A stretch of DNA of 64,000 nucleotides from an uncultured Aquimarina sp. (GCA_947496705.1 CANMDW010000025.1:19095-83094); one strand, 5' to 3'. Shown: positions 54,301-63,636, counted from the first letter of the stretch. Program-made: numbers and translations. Notes: a model not told the origin generated them from the sequence alone.

Positions 54301-54685
54301 AGAAACTAAACCGCGCAATAGCCGTTGGATCATCAATTCCATAACCAACATAAGATTTGATAGCAGGAAATCTTTTTTGAAGTCCCTTTTCCAGAATGGA
54401 AGCCTCAAGAATTCTAAATTTCACCATTTTTTCCTTTACCGGAAGTTCTAATACGATGTTGGAACTTTTTTGTTGCGTTCTCGAAGGGGTGTTTTTTAAA
54501 ACAGCGGTCAACTGCTTCGTATTTAAATCGAATAATTGATACTGAGTTGGGGTCGTTTTTCTAAGCTCTTTTGCTTTAGTATTCGTTTTACTTGCAGATG
54601 TTGGAGTCCACAATTGAGCATGAATACCAGTACTCGCCAATATACAGGCAAGTACAAGTATTGTTCTGAAAATACTTGTTTTCAT
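51323..54685 (-). CDS. Secreted reprolysin-like metallopeptidase with T9SS sorting domain
   Basis: A 1120-residue secreted zinc protease. Signal peptide 1-23 (IHAQ). A propeptide-like N-terminus (about 45-190) precedes the reprolysin-type domain with HEMGHQYGGNH (349-359; the HEXXHXXGXXH zinc site) and a Met-turn candidate STIMGYAGICSP. Then come PKD/Ig-like domains, a fibronectin type III domain (TPASLTASNVTQTAVDLSWN), a MAM-like adhesion domain and a C-terminal type IX secretion sorting domain (ISAFPNPVGKD, QLPAGMYFLNINNGG). It is exported to the surface or medium to degrade proteins. Confidence 0.92.
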   Translation of the reverse strand: MKTSIFRTILVLACILASTGIHAQLWTPTSASKTNTKAKELRKTTPTQYQLFDLNTKQLTAVLKNTPSRTQQKSSNIVLELPVKEKMVKFRILEASILEKGLQKRFPAIKSYVGYGIDDPTAIARFSFSKIGLHAMITSGNYKTIYIDPYTKDKRSYIAYSKTDLPANPEGFECLVEDSFKSNFSEQQLPTTKNANDGRLRTFRLAVACTGEYSQFHLNNQGISSGASDQVKKEAVLSAINTTMTRVNGIFERDLALTMVLVNNNTDIIFLNANTDNLSNSNASALINESQTVCDQFIGRNNYDIGHAFSTGGGGLAQLRSPCTNSKARGITGSGRPIGDAYDVDYVAHEMGHQYGGNHTQNNSCQRSNASVEPGSASTIMGYAGICSPNVQNNSDAYFHAISIQEMWQNISQGNSRCGAQSNTGNAAPTANAGPDYTIPASTPFVLKGNGSDADSGNSLTYCWEQMDSQPATMPPSPTSTGGPAFRSLTPTASPDRYMPALSTVKTGQTASTWEVVPSVNRTMNFRLTVRDNAAGGGSTASDNTRITVAGAAGPFVINAPNTNVNWAAGSTQTVTWNVAGTTGNGVNAANVDILLSTDGGNTYPINIVAAVPNDGSQNITVPNAVGTQNRIMVRGSGHVFYDISNANFEITPGSGSDTQAPTTPASLTASNVTQTAVDLSWNASTDNVGVTGYDIYQGNSVIATVASTSYTVTGLAPNTSYSFSVKAKDAAGNESNASNTASVTTQSSGGTVCTGGISSFPYTEGFENTLGAWTQSTGDDINWTNDANGTPSSNTGPSSAAEGSYYMYIEASGNGTGYPNKRAILNSPCFDLSNSTQATFSFQYHMYGSSMGTLTLEASSNNGATWSSLWSKSGDQGNSWQSASIDLSTYTGAAVQLRFNGITNTSWSGDMTIDDLNLSETGGPTTCTDVLLTLNFDDYPQETSWQITNNSNQVIASGGTYDSQPDGSTLTLTECLDSGTYTFTLNDSYGDGICCAYGNGSYTLTSQGNTIASGGSFGSSESTTFTIGSAARSFTVENITTTEQFQISAFPNPVGKDRMLNVVVLKKDTQYEIINLLGTTVMKGKLIQKTINTSQLPAGMYFLNINNGGKATSIRFVQE

Positions 54686-54919
54686 AGTTGAGTTTGGTTT
54701 TGTGTGTTAGTAAATTTTTATCATAGCATCTACAACTCTAAATGTTTGCATTTAGTGTCTAAATGATAACTTTTAACAAAAGTCATAAAAAGCCTTTATA
54801 AAAGACTAATTAAATGTTAAAAATTTATTGATTTTGTTTTGATAGGATCGTTTGATTAAAGAAAATTTGTGGGTTTTGCCATTAATTTGAAATAACCCTA
54901 CCTTACCAGATATCTAGCA

Positions 54920-57388
54920 TTAATTTATTTGGTAAATCAATATCCCATTGTCTTCTCCTTGTACTACAAACTCCAGATTAGGGTCTTTATCCATATTGCC
55001 AAGACTTAGAACAGTATTTCCGTATACCGGAAAATTTGGAAAGAGTTCTGCATTGCTATCATACAAATACACTTTTTTGGCCTGTATGTCGGTAATGGTA
55101 ATGTAAATCTTGTTGTTGATGAAATATAACTTAGGTTCTGTATAGACTCCAAAATCCAACTCAAGGGTATTTCCTTTTATGGTCAATTTATTTTCAGAGA
55201 AGGTAACTAGGGTTTTGTTGGTAGCCACCATTTGATTGTTCTCACCCAAGCCAAGGTTTTGTGCCACTGCTGTACCATCAGATTGTATTTGGATTAATTT
55301 TCCGTCTTTGGTAGTAGAAGTGAATTTATCCTGGTATTGATACCACTCATTTTCAGAAAAATCGACTTTTTCTTTTACATTCACTCTGGTGTTACCCAGT
55401 CGGTCCAGAATAGTCAGCTTTCCGTTCTCTTCAGAGAGCAGGATATAGTCTTTGGTTCCGATTCTAATATGTTTTGGAGGTAATATAAGATTTGTTTCGG
55501 TTTCTTTAAATCCAAATCCGGTTACTACTTTTGCCCCGGCATCAAACATCTTTATTTGATTACCCAGAGTGATAACGATGCGATAACGCTTGCTTTTATC
55601 ATAATCAAATAAGGCAAGTGGTTGTGTAATGGTGTTTTCGAATTTTTTGGGATATGGTTTCACATCTTTCCCGTCGCGATCAACAAGATATAGTGTATTG
55701 GCAGTATTAAAAAGTAATTGATATCTCCCGTTTTTGTAGATATCAATTTGTTGAATATCTCCCAGGATTTCACCATCAATCTTTTTCTTCCAGAAAATAG
55801 CCCCTTTGTCAGAGATCAAATACAGATTGTTTTCGATATCCTGTATGGCAACATCCATTCCTTTGGTTCTGTGGTTTTTTACCAGAATAGGTTTATTGAG
55901 CACCTTATTTTCGAGAGTAGTAGAGGCAACCTGGGTTACCGAAGTAGCTGCTCCTTTTGTAATACTCTTTTGTAAAACGCTATGTATATGGGCAAAATCA
56001 TTTTCTTTAATAATCTGTAGTAAGGCGATTTGGTAGCCATTGTCTTTTATACCATCCCATTGTGCAGTGTAATCTTCTTCTGCATTTCCCGAAATGTATT
56101 CTTTTAAATTTTCAACTGAGCCTCCGATTAAAATGGAAGATGCATCAGACAGATCCTTTACTGTATTTTTATAATAATCCTGTTGATAAAGTAAGGTTTG
56201 ATTTAAGATATTGGCAACAATATCTCTTAGGATATTGACAGAAGAACCAAATACAATGAATTCGTTATAAACAAAGTAATAATTACCCTCAAAATCTTTA
56301 ACCAGTGGATTTAAAATTTGTGTAAAAGAAGAAGCATTGTCATATTGATACACAGTCGTATTTCTATAGGTATTTATTATTTTACCAGTAAGGCTTTTAT
56401 TGGCAGTTTCAGCGTCTAAAGAAGTCAATACCAGTGCATTTTCTTTTTCCATAAAAATGACACCTACTTCTGAAACGCCAGATAATACATCGTCCAGATC
56501 ATTAGGAATATCTTCCAGCTCTCTATCCTGGGCTATAGATAGATTCTTTTTAAGAATATCAAAGTCGTCATAGGTAAATGAGATGAATCCTTTTGCAGTT
56601 ACCGGTGTAATTTTTGCGATTCGGTTTTCTTGAGGAATAGTGTTGTCAAAGATTCCGATGGTACTGGATAGCGAGTCTTTTTCTATAGCAATACCATCAA
56701 GACGGATAGCATTTTGCCCTATGGTTGCATCCAGAGATACCCAGCCGCTAAAATTAGATAGGTCTTTTAACTCAGTATTGGGCAGCAGGGAATTATGTAT
56801 GTTTTGCAGTTTTTTTCCGTTAACAAGCAAAGACATGGCATTATCGGTTCCCGAAACTTCATATGCTTTTTGTAAATCGGGATCAACAGGCAACGGATTT
56901 GCATGAATCCTAATCGCATTCTCTATTAATAATTGAGAAGAAGAGGCAATAAGCAAGCTATCCTGGCGGGTAGCATAAAATGATTGCCCTTTGGAGGTAA
57001 TTTTATAAATTGTCTTTTCAGAATAATTTATAGTTTCAATGTTTTTGGTATTTAATGAATCCATTTTGAGTACCGATGGGTCAAATTTTGAAATATAGGT
57101 ATACTCAAAAGCATTTTTTCCCAATGGAGAAAAGCACAATAGACCTTCTGGTCTATTGGTTTCATTCAAAACAGAAAGGTTTTTAAAATAATTAAAAAAG
57201 GATAGCTGACTGTTGTTCTTAATAAAGTTATTGTCTCGTAGTTTGCTGGAAGCTCCCTCGAGGTCATTGATTTTTACAATAATTTGTGAATCTCTCGGGA
57301 TATGGTCGATCAAAGAATTTGAATTTTCGGTTACATTGTCACAAGAAATAGCAATCCATGCTAAAAGAACTGTAACTATTATTTTCAT
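54920..57388 (-). CDS. Unknown lipoprotein with propeller-like C-terminus, 822 aa (DUF3352-like)
   Basis: An 822-residue lipoprotein. The start at 57388 (KIIVTVLLAWIAISCDN, lipobox Cys) is preferred to the further upstream ATG at 57463, whose 25 extra residues look non-coding. The N-terminal half resembles the DUF3352-type substrate-free family (IPRDSQIIVKINDLEG, tentative). The C-terminal 300 residues repeat NTLYLVDRDGKDVKPYPKKF-like units, as in PQQ/propeller domains. In flavobacteria such a gene commonly neighbours rnhB, as here, but no function is known. Confidence 0.75.
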   Translation of the reverse strand: MKIIVTVLLAWIAISCDNVTENSNSLIDHIPRDSQIIVKINDLEGASSKLRDNNFIKNNSQLSFFNYFKNLSVLNETNRPEGLLCFSPLGKNAFEYTYISKFDPSVLKMDSLNTKNIETINYSEKTIYKITSKGQSFYATRQDSLLIASSSQLLIENAIRIHANPLPVDPDLQKAYEVSGTDNAMSLLVNGKKLQNIHNSLLPNTELKDLSNFSGWVSLDATIGQNAIRLDGIAIEKDSLSSTIGIFDNTIPQENRIAKITPVTAKGFISFTYDDFDILKKNLSIAQDRELEDIPNDLDDVLSGVSEVGVIFMEKENALVLTSLDAETANKSLTGKIINTYRNTTVYQYDNASSFTQILNPLVKDFEGNYYFVYNEFIVFGSSVNILRDIVANILNQTLLYQQDYYKNTVKDLSDASSILIGGSVENLKEYISGNAEEDYTAQWDGIKDNGYQIALLQIIKENDFAHIHSVLQKSITKGAATSVTQVASTTLENKVLNKPILVKNHRTKGMDVAIQDIENNLYLISDKGAIFWKKKIDGEILGDIQQIDIYKNGRYQLLFNTANTLYLVDRDGKDVKPYPKKFENTITQPLALFDYDKSKRYRIVITLGNQIKMFDAGAKVVTGFGFKETETNLILPPKHIRIGTKDYILLSEENGKLTILDRLGNTRVNVKEKVDFSENEWYQYQDKFTSTTKDGKLIQIQSDGTAVAQNLGLGENNQMVATNKTLVTFSENKLTIKGNTLELDFGVYTEPKLYFINNKIYITITDIQAKKVYLYDSNAELFPNFPVYGNTVLSLGNMDKDPNLEFVVQGEDNGILIYQIN

Positions 57389-57588
57389 TATCCGAATTTG
57401 TTTTTTATTGCTGGTTTGCACAATATAGGGTCTAAAGGAATGATCGAAATATAATTTGAACATATTGACTTTTCTTCTTCTTCAGTTTCAAAGATATGAT
57501 TATTTAAAAATAAAAATCATATGAACACAAAGAGGTTCATTACACAAATTAAAAACAGTAATACTTTTGAATACATCATTGTTGTTTT

Positions 57589-58188
57589 TTAGAGATCTAG
57601 TGCAAGTTGTTCTGGTAATAATCTGAAACTTTTGCGGTGATATTTTGTAATACCGTATTTACGAATCGCTTCTCGGTGTTCTATGGTTGGGTATCCTTTG
57701 TTTTTTTTCCAGTTATACATCGGGTATTCATCATGTATTTTTTCCATAAACTCATCTCGGTATGTTTTTGCTAAAACAGAAGCGGCAGCAATATTCAAAT
57801 ATTTTCCATCACCTTTAATAACGCAAGTATGAGGGATATTATCATATGGTTTGAATTTGTTTCCGTCTACAATAATATGCTCTGGTTGGGGTTGCAACTG
57901 GCCGATAGCCTTTTGCATAGCGAGGATTGAAGCATTTAATATATTGATTTTGTCAATTTCTTCCATAAAAATATGTGTAACACCATAGGCCAAAGAACAG
58001 TCTTCTAATAGTGGTTTTAAAAATTTTCTTTTGGTTTCGCTAAGCTGTTTAGAGTCATTCAGCACATCATTACCAAAATCATCAGGTAGTATAATAGCTG
58101 CAGCCGTAACAGGGCCCGCAAGGCACCCTCGTCCGGCTTCATCTGTTCCGCATTCGAGGAGGTTAGGGTGTAATTTTAATGTAAGCAT
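57589..58188 (-). CDS. rnhB: Ribonuclease HII
   Basis: A 199-residue RNase HII, which removes ribonucleotides from DNA:RNA hybrids. The active site is seen in ECGTDEAGRGCLAGPV (Asp15, Glu16), DSKQLSETKR, HIIVDGNKF and SVLAKTYRDEFM. The start at 58188 is chosen because RNase HII usually begins just before ECGTDEAGRG; the frame is open upstream to 58221 without support. It is transcribed alone. Confidence 0.95.
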   Translation of the reverse strand: MLTLKLHPNLLECGTDEAGRGCLAGPVTAAAIILPDDFGNDVLNDSKQLSETKRKFLKPLLEDCSLAYGVTHIFMEEIDKINILNASILAMQKAIGQLQPQPEHIIVDGNKFKPYDNIPHTCVIKGDGKYLNIAAASVLAKTYRDEFMEKIHDEYPMYNWKKNKGYPTIEHREAIRKYGITKYHRKSFRLLPEQLALDL

Positions 58189-58298
58189 AACACGAAGATA
58201 CGGTATGAATAGCATATTCAAAAAAACTATTTTTTTAAATCAACAGTTAAAAAGTCAAGATAAGTTCGTTTATAGCTCAGAAGAAAAATTTCAAATAA

Positions 58299-58453
58299 GA
58301 GCGTGTTTAAAAAGAATATAAACTGAAAATGAATAGTTTGAGGTTTTGATGAAGTTTCAAATGCTGAGCATATTGAGATATTTGCAGCATTTGAAATAAA
58401 ATCACAGTTCTCAGAATAGTAGTTTTCAGGAAGTAGGGTTTTTAAACGTACTC
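58299..58453. repeat. 155-bp inverted-repeat element
   Basis: The ends gagcgtgtttaaaaa (58299-58313) and tttttaaacgtactc (58439-58453) form a 15-bp inverted repeat with three mismatches. Inside is a 12-bp perfect stem tttcaaatgctg / cagcatttgaaa (58355-58366, 58385-58396). It lies between the divergent rnhB and putative porin genes and has no coding capacity. Size and layout resemble the element at 47005-47167. Confidence 0.65.
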
Positions 58454-58533
58454 TAAGTTGATTACTTAAACAAACAATGAGGATGATTTACTTTCGTTAA
58501 AAAAGTATATTTTTGCCACAGTTCAGCATGCTA

Positions 58534-60519
58534 ATGAGAAAAAACATACTATTTATAGTTGCACTGATATCGGCTTCGGTAGTTTGTGCTCAGGATAGAA
58601 ATCAAGAAGGAGCTGCGTTTGGCAGGAATGGAGATAGAAATTCTGGTAAATCCTTACGACAAAGAGATTCAAAAGACAAAAAAGAAAAACCTCCTATTAC
58701 AGAGTACAAAATTATTAGTTTTAAGAAGGACACCACATATTTAGATACCACGCTAACTATACAAAAAGATTACAAGTTTAATTATCTGCGAAGGGACGAT
58801 TTTGAGCTGCTTCCCATTCATAATGTAGGTCAGACCTACAATAGTTTGGTAAAACGTGAAGAATCACAACATGTACTTCCGCTTTTTGGGGCCAGGGCCA
58901 GGCATTTTAATTTTATGGAAACCGAAGACATCAATTATTTTCAGGTTCCCACTCCACTCACAGAGATATATTTTAGAACAACTTTCGAGCAGGGCCAACA
59001 ACTCGATGCTTTTTTTACGGTAAATACTTCACCAAGACTGAATCTTTCTATAGCCTATAAAGGAGTGCGCTCTCTAGGGAAATATCAACACGCTTTAACG
59101 AGTACAGGTAATTTCCGGGCAACCGGGAGCTATATAACAAAAAACGATCGCTATAGGATTCGTACGCATTTTGTATCTCAGGATTTACTTAATGAAGAAA
59201 ACGGCGGATTGTCGGCAGAGGGTTTAGATCAGTATCTGTCAAGAGGCGAATTTATAGGAGAAGCGGGTGAATTTTCAGACCGGGGATCGGTATCTGTTAA
59301 TTTTGAAAATGCAGAAAGCATCCTTCTGGGTAAACGATTCTATCTGGATCATGAATATGCATTGATTAAGAAAACAGATAGTACCAATACAGGATTGGCG
59401 ATTGGCCATATTATGGATATGACCGATAAGAGGTTTCGGTTTGATCAGACTGCAATAGCGCCTAATAATCTTTTAGGCAGCGCCTATGTGTCGGGAGCAA
59501 TTGCAGATAATGTAGCTCTAGAAGATTTTAGTAATCAGGTGTTTGTGGATTTTAATAATACATGGCTGGGGCGCCTTAAATTAATAGGAGGTAGTTCTAA
59601 CTATAATTATGGATACAATACTATATTGAATCAGGTAGATGGTTCGGGAAATCAAATTAATATAACAAATCGCATTAAAGGAGATGTGTATTCTGTGGGA
59701 GGTGAGTATGAAAACAATTACAGAGGGTTTCAGTTATTTGCCGATGGAATGACCTTGGTATCCGGGGATTTTACAGGAAATTATTTTAATGCCGGAGCGG
59801 GGTATGAATTGAATGAGAACTATAGAGGCGAAGCAAAAATAAGCGCCAGTTCTGTTGCGCCAAATTATAATTTTCTGCTCTACCAAAGTGACTATGTGAA
59901 CTATAACTGGCAAAACGATTTTGATAATACCGAAACGCAAAAAATCCAGTTCAGGATCAAAGCAAAAAAAATAGCCGAGATAGAAGCTAGTTATGAAACT
60001 ATCGATAACTATGCATATTTCACCAAGAATACAGACTCGGTAATAGTTCCTTTACAATCTGCAGAAAGTATCGATGTGTTAAAGGTAAAACTTACGCAAG
60101 GGCTTAAATTCTGGAAACTGGGTTTTGATAATACCATTATGTATCAAAATGTTCAGGGAGGAGATGGGATATATAATGTGCCAGAAATTGTAACCAGGAA
60201 CAGCTTGTACTATCAGGACCAATGGTTCAAAAAAGCACTTTTTTTGCAAACAGGAATTACCTTTAGATACTTTACAAGCTATACTGCAGATGCTTATGAT
60301 CCCGTTTTATCTGAGTTTTATGTTCAAAATGAGGAGGAAATAGGGGGTTTTCCGCAGGTTGATCTATTCTTTAATGCCAAAATACGACAGACTCGTATTT
60401 TTTTCAAAGTAGAAAACTTCGGAGAAGCGTTTAGTCAAAATCAGGAGTTCTCGGCACCGGGTTATGCCACCCGTGATGCAGTATTGCGTTTCGGTATCGT
60501 ATGGAATTTCTTTTTGTAA
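58534..60519 (+). CDS. Putative porin
   Basis: A 661-residue outer-membrane protein with signal peptide RKNILFIVALISASVVCAQ. After a charged low-complexity linker (residues 20-60) comes a long barrel of amphipathic strands, ending in FGIVWNFFL with a terminal aromatic, as expected for BAM substrates. It matches the flavobacterial 'putative porin' family (DDFELLPIHNVGQTYNSLV near the start). The start is taken at 58534 (MRKN); ATGs at 58513 and 58528 are in frame. The transported substrate is unknown. Confidence 0.85.
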   Translation: MRKNILFIVALISASVVCAQDRNQEGAAFGRNGDRNSGKSLRQRDSKDKKEKPPITEYKIISFKKDTTYLDTTLTIQKDYKFNYLRRDDFELLPIHNVGQTYNSLVKREESQHVLPLFGARARHFNFMETEDINYFQVPTPLTEIYFRTTFEQGQQLDAFFTVNTSPRLNLSIAYKGVRSLGKYQHALTSTGNFRATGSYITKNDRYRIRTHFVSQDLLNEENGGLSAEGLDQYLSRGEFIGEAGEFSDRGSVSVNFENAESILLGKRFYLDHEYALIKKTDSTNTGLAIGHIMDMTDKRFRFDQTAIAPNNLLGSAYVSGAIADNVALEDFSNQVFVDFNNTWLGRLKLIGGSSNYNYGYNTILNQVDGSGNQINITNRIKGDVYSVGGEYENNYRGFQLFADGMTLVSGDFTGNYFNAGAGYELNENYRGEAKISASSVAPNYNFLLYQSDYVNYNWQNDFDNTETQKIQFRIKAKKIAEIEASYETIDNYAYFTKNTDSVIVPLQSAESIDVLKVKLTQGLKFWKLGFDNTIMYQNVQGGDGIYNVPEIVTRNSLYYQDQWFKKALFLQTGITFRYFTSYTADAYDPVLSEFYVQNEEEIGGFPQVDLFFNAKIRQTRIFFKVENFGEAFSQNQEFSAPGYATRDAVLRFGIVWNFFL

Positions 60520-60648
60520 TATTTTGGAAACATAAGCTCCTTTCCTCTGCATGAAGATATAGCCTAAGGGCAGAGAGGTAAATTAAGTATTTTGCCGTAT
60601 CTTTGATAGTAATGATACTTCCCGGTTTTGGTGTCAAGACGAGTTCAA

Positions 60649-60735
60649 CCCGTTTTATACATTAGAACTTCGTTATGAAGTTCTCAAGTACAATAAAAAC
60701 GGGTATTTTCTTAATTTTAGCATAGCCTCGCTATG
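60649..60735. repeat. Nested hairpins upstream of the TIR element
   Basis: The arms cccgttttat / ataaaaacggg (60649-60658, 60693-60703) enclose a second hairpin agaacttc / gaagttct (60664-60684). A third, catagc / gctatg with loop ctc, follows at 60721-60735. The sequence has no coding capacity; it looks like repeat debris beside the element at 60826. Confidence 0.55.
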
Positions 60736-60825
60736 GTTATATTAAAAAATGCAGCAAAGCATCAGGTTTTGCAGTAGTTGTGAGCTGAAATACCTGCTCG
60801 TATCCGCAGGCGGGTATTTTCTATG

Positions 60826-60990
60826 TAGTGTCTGGTCGGAAATAGACAGTTTTTATAATTTGAATTATTTTTTGCGGGATTTTAATTTTCTTTTTTGACG
60901 CAGATGCCTTAGTATCAGGTGATAAAAAACAAATAAAAATAGCGCAAAAAGAAACAAATTTAATAGTGATATATTTCCGACCAGACACTA
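60826..60990. mobile_element. 165-bp element with 19-bp terminal inverted repeats
   Basis: The ends are tagtgtctggtcggaaata (60826-60844) and its exact reverse complement (60972-60990). The outermost TA could be the target duplication of a TA-inserting family, or the repeat itself may include it; flanks are otherwise unlike. The interior is AT-rich and has no open frame. It ends 30 bp before the molybdopterin oxidoreductase start, so it may carry or replace that gene's promoter. Confidence 0.75.
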
Positions 60991-61020
60991 TGTATAAATT
61001 GGGTTCAATAAAAGATAATT

Positions 61021-63318
61021 ATGAGTACCACCAAAAAAAGAAATATTTCTGTCTTAGGGCCAAATACGTTCACCGGGATTAAACTTAAAGAACCGGCAGT
61101 GTATGCAGCAGGGGTTCCTGCAGTAAAAGTGGCCCTCCAGCATGCATTTAAAGAAATGGGTGTTATAAAATCCTTGAGCACGTTATCGCATATGAATCAA
61201 AAAGATGGATTTGATTGCCCGGGTTGCGCCTGGCCTGATCCCGATAAACCTTCAAAACTTGGAGAATATTGCGAGAACGGTGTAAAAGCACTTGCCGAAG
61301 AAGCTACCAATAAACAGGTAGACAGCGATTTCTTTGCCAAATATTCTGTAGAAGAACTCTCACATTGGTCAGACTATCACATCGGAAAAAGTGGGAGACT
61401 TATACAACCTATGATCTTGAGGTCAGATAGCATACATTACAAACCAATTTCCTGGCGAGATGCATACACCTTAATAGCTCAGGAATTACATCAATTAAAT
61501 TCACCAGATGAAGGGGTGTTTTATACCTCGGGTAGATCAAGTAACGAAGCAGCTTTTTTATATGGGCTTTTTGTAAGAGCTTTTGGTACAAATAATATGC
61601 CCGATTGCTCCAATATGTGTCATGAATCGAGTGGAGTGGCATTAGGCGAAACATTGGGTATTGGTAAAGGTTCTGTAAAACTCAAAGATTTTGAGAAAGC
61701 CGAAGTGATTATGGTAATTGGCCAAAACCCGGGTACAAACCACCCCAGAATGTTAACGGCTTTACAGAAGTGCAAAGAAAATGGAGGAAAGATTATTAGT
61801 GTCAACCCTTTAGAAGAAGCCGGTTTAATTCGGTTTAAAAACCCCCAGGAAGTTAAAGGAGTATTGTCATCAGGAACCAGGTTGACAGATATTCATCTTC
61901 AGGTAAAAATAAACCAGGATGTTTCTCTTTTGAAGCTAATTATCAAAAAACTAGCCATAGCAGATAAAGAAAGAGGTAATGTTTTTGATCATAAGTTTAT
62001 AGAAACATACACTAGTGGTTATTCAGCATTGTTGAAAGATATAGAACACTATTCAGAAGAAGAATTATTAGAACTTTCCGGAGTAACAGAAACATTAATT
62101 GATAAAGCGGTTGAGTTACTTGCAGGCAACAATAAAATTATCATTTGTTGGGCCATGGGATTAACGCAGCACAAAAATGGGGTCGAAAACATAAAAGAAT
62201 GTGTCAATCTTTTATTGCTTAAAGGTAGTCTTGGCAAACCTGGGGCCGGGACATGCCCCGTAAGAGGGCATAGCAATGTACAAGGCGATCGAACTGTTGG
62301 GATCATGCATCATGTTTCTCCAACATTGAACGAGTCTATAGAAAAGACCTTTGGGTTTACCCCTCCTGATAAAGAAGGGTTAGATACTGTTCATGCCATA
62401 GAAGCTATGCATAATGGAAAGGCTAAAGTATTCATTGCATTAGGAGGGAATTTTTTGTCGGCAGCTTCAGATACAGAGTATACTGCAGAAGCACTTCAGA
62501 ATTGTGATTTGACTGTGAATATTAGTACCAAACTCAATAGAACGCATTTGGTTACCGGTAAAACAGCATTGATCCTGCCAACACTTGGCCGATCAGAGCT
62601 GGATGAGAAAGATGGGAAACCCAGGTTTTTTACAGTAGAAAATAGTATGGGCAAAGTACATCAGTCCAAAGGATTGCTAAAACCCGCTTCAGAGAATTTA
62701 AAAAGTGAACCCGAAATCATAGGAGGAATTGCAGATGCATATTTTAATGGAGCGCATCCGGTAGATTGGAAAACCTTGAGTGAAGACTATGAGTTGATCA
62801 GAGAAAAAATCGGACATGTGATTAAGGGTTTTGATAATGTAAATAATAGATCCAAAGGATCAGGGTTTTACCTTCCTAATAATACAAGAGATTTAGATTT
62901 TGGCAAACTGCCTAATCAAAGAGCGCAATTCAGTATTTGTGGTTTGCCCGAGCATAAGATAAAAGAAAACGAATTCATATTAATGACTATTCGTTCGCAC
63001 GATCAGTTTAATACCACTATTTATGGCTTAGATGACCGATATAGAGGTATTTATAATGAAAGAAGGATTGTATTAATGAATGTAAAAGATATGAATACAT
63101 ATGATTTAAAAAGATTGGATGTCATTAATTTAATAAGCTGTTATGATAATAAAGAAAGGAAAGCAGCAAATTTTTTGGTAGTTCCTTATAGTATTCCGCA
63201 AGGCAATTTGGCTGCCTACTTTCCTGAAACCAATGTGCTGGTTCCTTATAATCATTTTGCAGACAAGAGCCATACGCCTATTAGTAAATCTATAATAGTA
63301 CAAATAGAGAAGGTATAA
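61021..63318 (+). CDS. FdhF/YdeP family molybdopterin oxidoreductase
   Basis: A 765-residue protein with the molybdopterin oxidoreductase fold of the YdeP subfamily: FDCPGCAWPDPDKPSKLGEYCENG near the start (CX2C), GRSSNEAAFLYGLFVRAFGTNN, CSNMCHESSGVALGE, VIGQNPGTNHPRML, CPVRGHSNVQGDRTVGIMH, and a C-terminal dinucleotide-binding domain (TIRSHDQFNTTIYGLDDRYRG). It binds bis-MGD; YdeP in E. coli is linked to acid resistance, and the true substrate is unknown. No separate accessory genes (fdhD) are nearby. It ends upstream of the rRNA promoters. Confidence 0.9.
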   Translation: MSTTKKRNISVLGPNTFTGIKLKEPAVYAAGVPAVKVALQHAFKEMGVIKSLSTLSHMNQKDGFDCPGCAWPDPDKPSKLGEYCENGVKALAEEATNKQVDSDFFAKYSVEELSHWSDYHIGKSGRLIQPMILRSDSIHYKPISWRDAYTLIAQELHQLNSPDEGVFYTSGRSSNEAAFLYGLFVRAFGTNNMPDCSNMCHESSGVALGETLGIGKGSVKLKDFEKAEVIMVIGQNPGTNHPRMLTALQKCKENGGKIISVNPLEEAGLIRFKNPQEVKGVLSSGTRLTDIHLQVKINQDVSLLKLIIKKLAIADKERGNVFDHKFIETYTSGYSALLKDIEHYSEEELLELSGVTETLIDKAVELLAGNNKIIICWAMGLTQHKNGVENIKECVNLLLLKGSLGKPGAGTCPVRGHSNVQGDRTVGIMHHVSPTLNESIEKTFGFTPPDKEGLDTVHAIEAMHNGKAKVFIALGGNFLSAASDTEYTAEALQNCDLTVNISTKLNRTHLVTGKTALILPTLGRSELDEKDGKPRFFTVENSMGKVHQSKGLLKPASENLKSEPEIIGGIADAYFNGAHPVDWKTLSEDYELIREKIGHVIKGFDNVNNRSKGSGFYLPNNTRDLDFGKLPNQRAQFSICGLPEHKIKENEFILMTIRSHDQFNTTIYGLDDRYRGIYNERRIVLMNVKDMNTYDLKRLDVINLISCYDNKERKAANFLVVPYSIPQGNLAAYFPETNVLVPYNHFADKSHTPISKSIIVQIEKV

Positions 63319-63361
63319 GCAAATTATAATTGATAGTTCTGTTATTTTTATTATAGGGATT

Positions 63362-63418
63362 CGGGATACTCAACATATCCCGACCGCGCTTTTCGCTGTA
63401 TCCCCGATAGCTATCGGG
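63362..63418. repeat. CGGGAT palindromes between oxidoreductase and rRNA genes
   Basis: Two hairpins: cgggata / tatcccg (63362-63382) and the perfect palindrome cccgatagctatcggg (63403-63418), related to the palindrome at 2233. They lie downstream of the oxidoreductase stop; without a T-run they are REP-like rather than clear terminators. Confidence 0.6.
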
Positions 63419-63509
63419 GGATGCCGCTACAATCGCTATCCCGGTTTTAGTGCTAATATTAAAGTAATCAACACATTAAAAGAAGCTTAAAAAAAAGATT
63501 AAAAAAGGT

Positions 63510-63541
63510 GTTGTGGGTTTATAAAAAGGGTTGTATGTTTG
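63510..63541 (+). promoter_or_regulatory. rRNA promoter P1
   Basis: GTTG (63510-63513), 20 bp, then TATGTTTG (63534-63541), an exact TANNTTTG -7 element. The first transcribed bases form a hairpin cccg / cggg (63544-63556). It lies about 400 bp before the 16S gene; nothing else codes between them. Confidence 0.65.
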
Positions 63542-63636
63542 CCCCCGCAAAACGGGATATTGTTTTGCAAGTTCATTGAGATTGGATTTATGCTTTTTTA
63601 GGGATTAAATTTTTTCAAAAATAATTCAAGAAAAGT

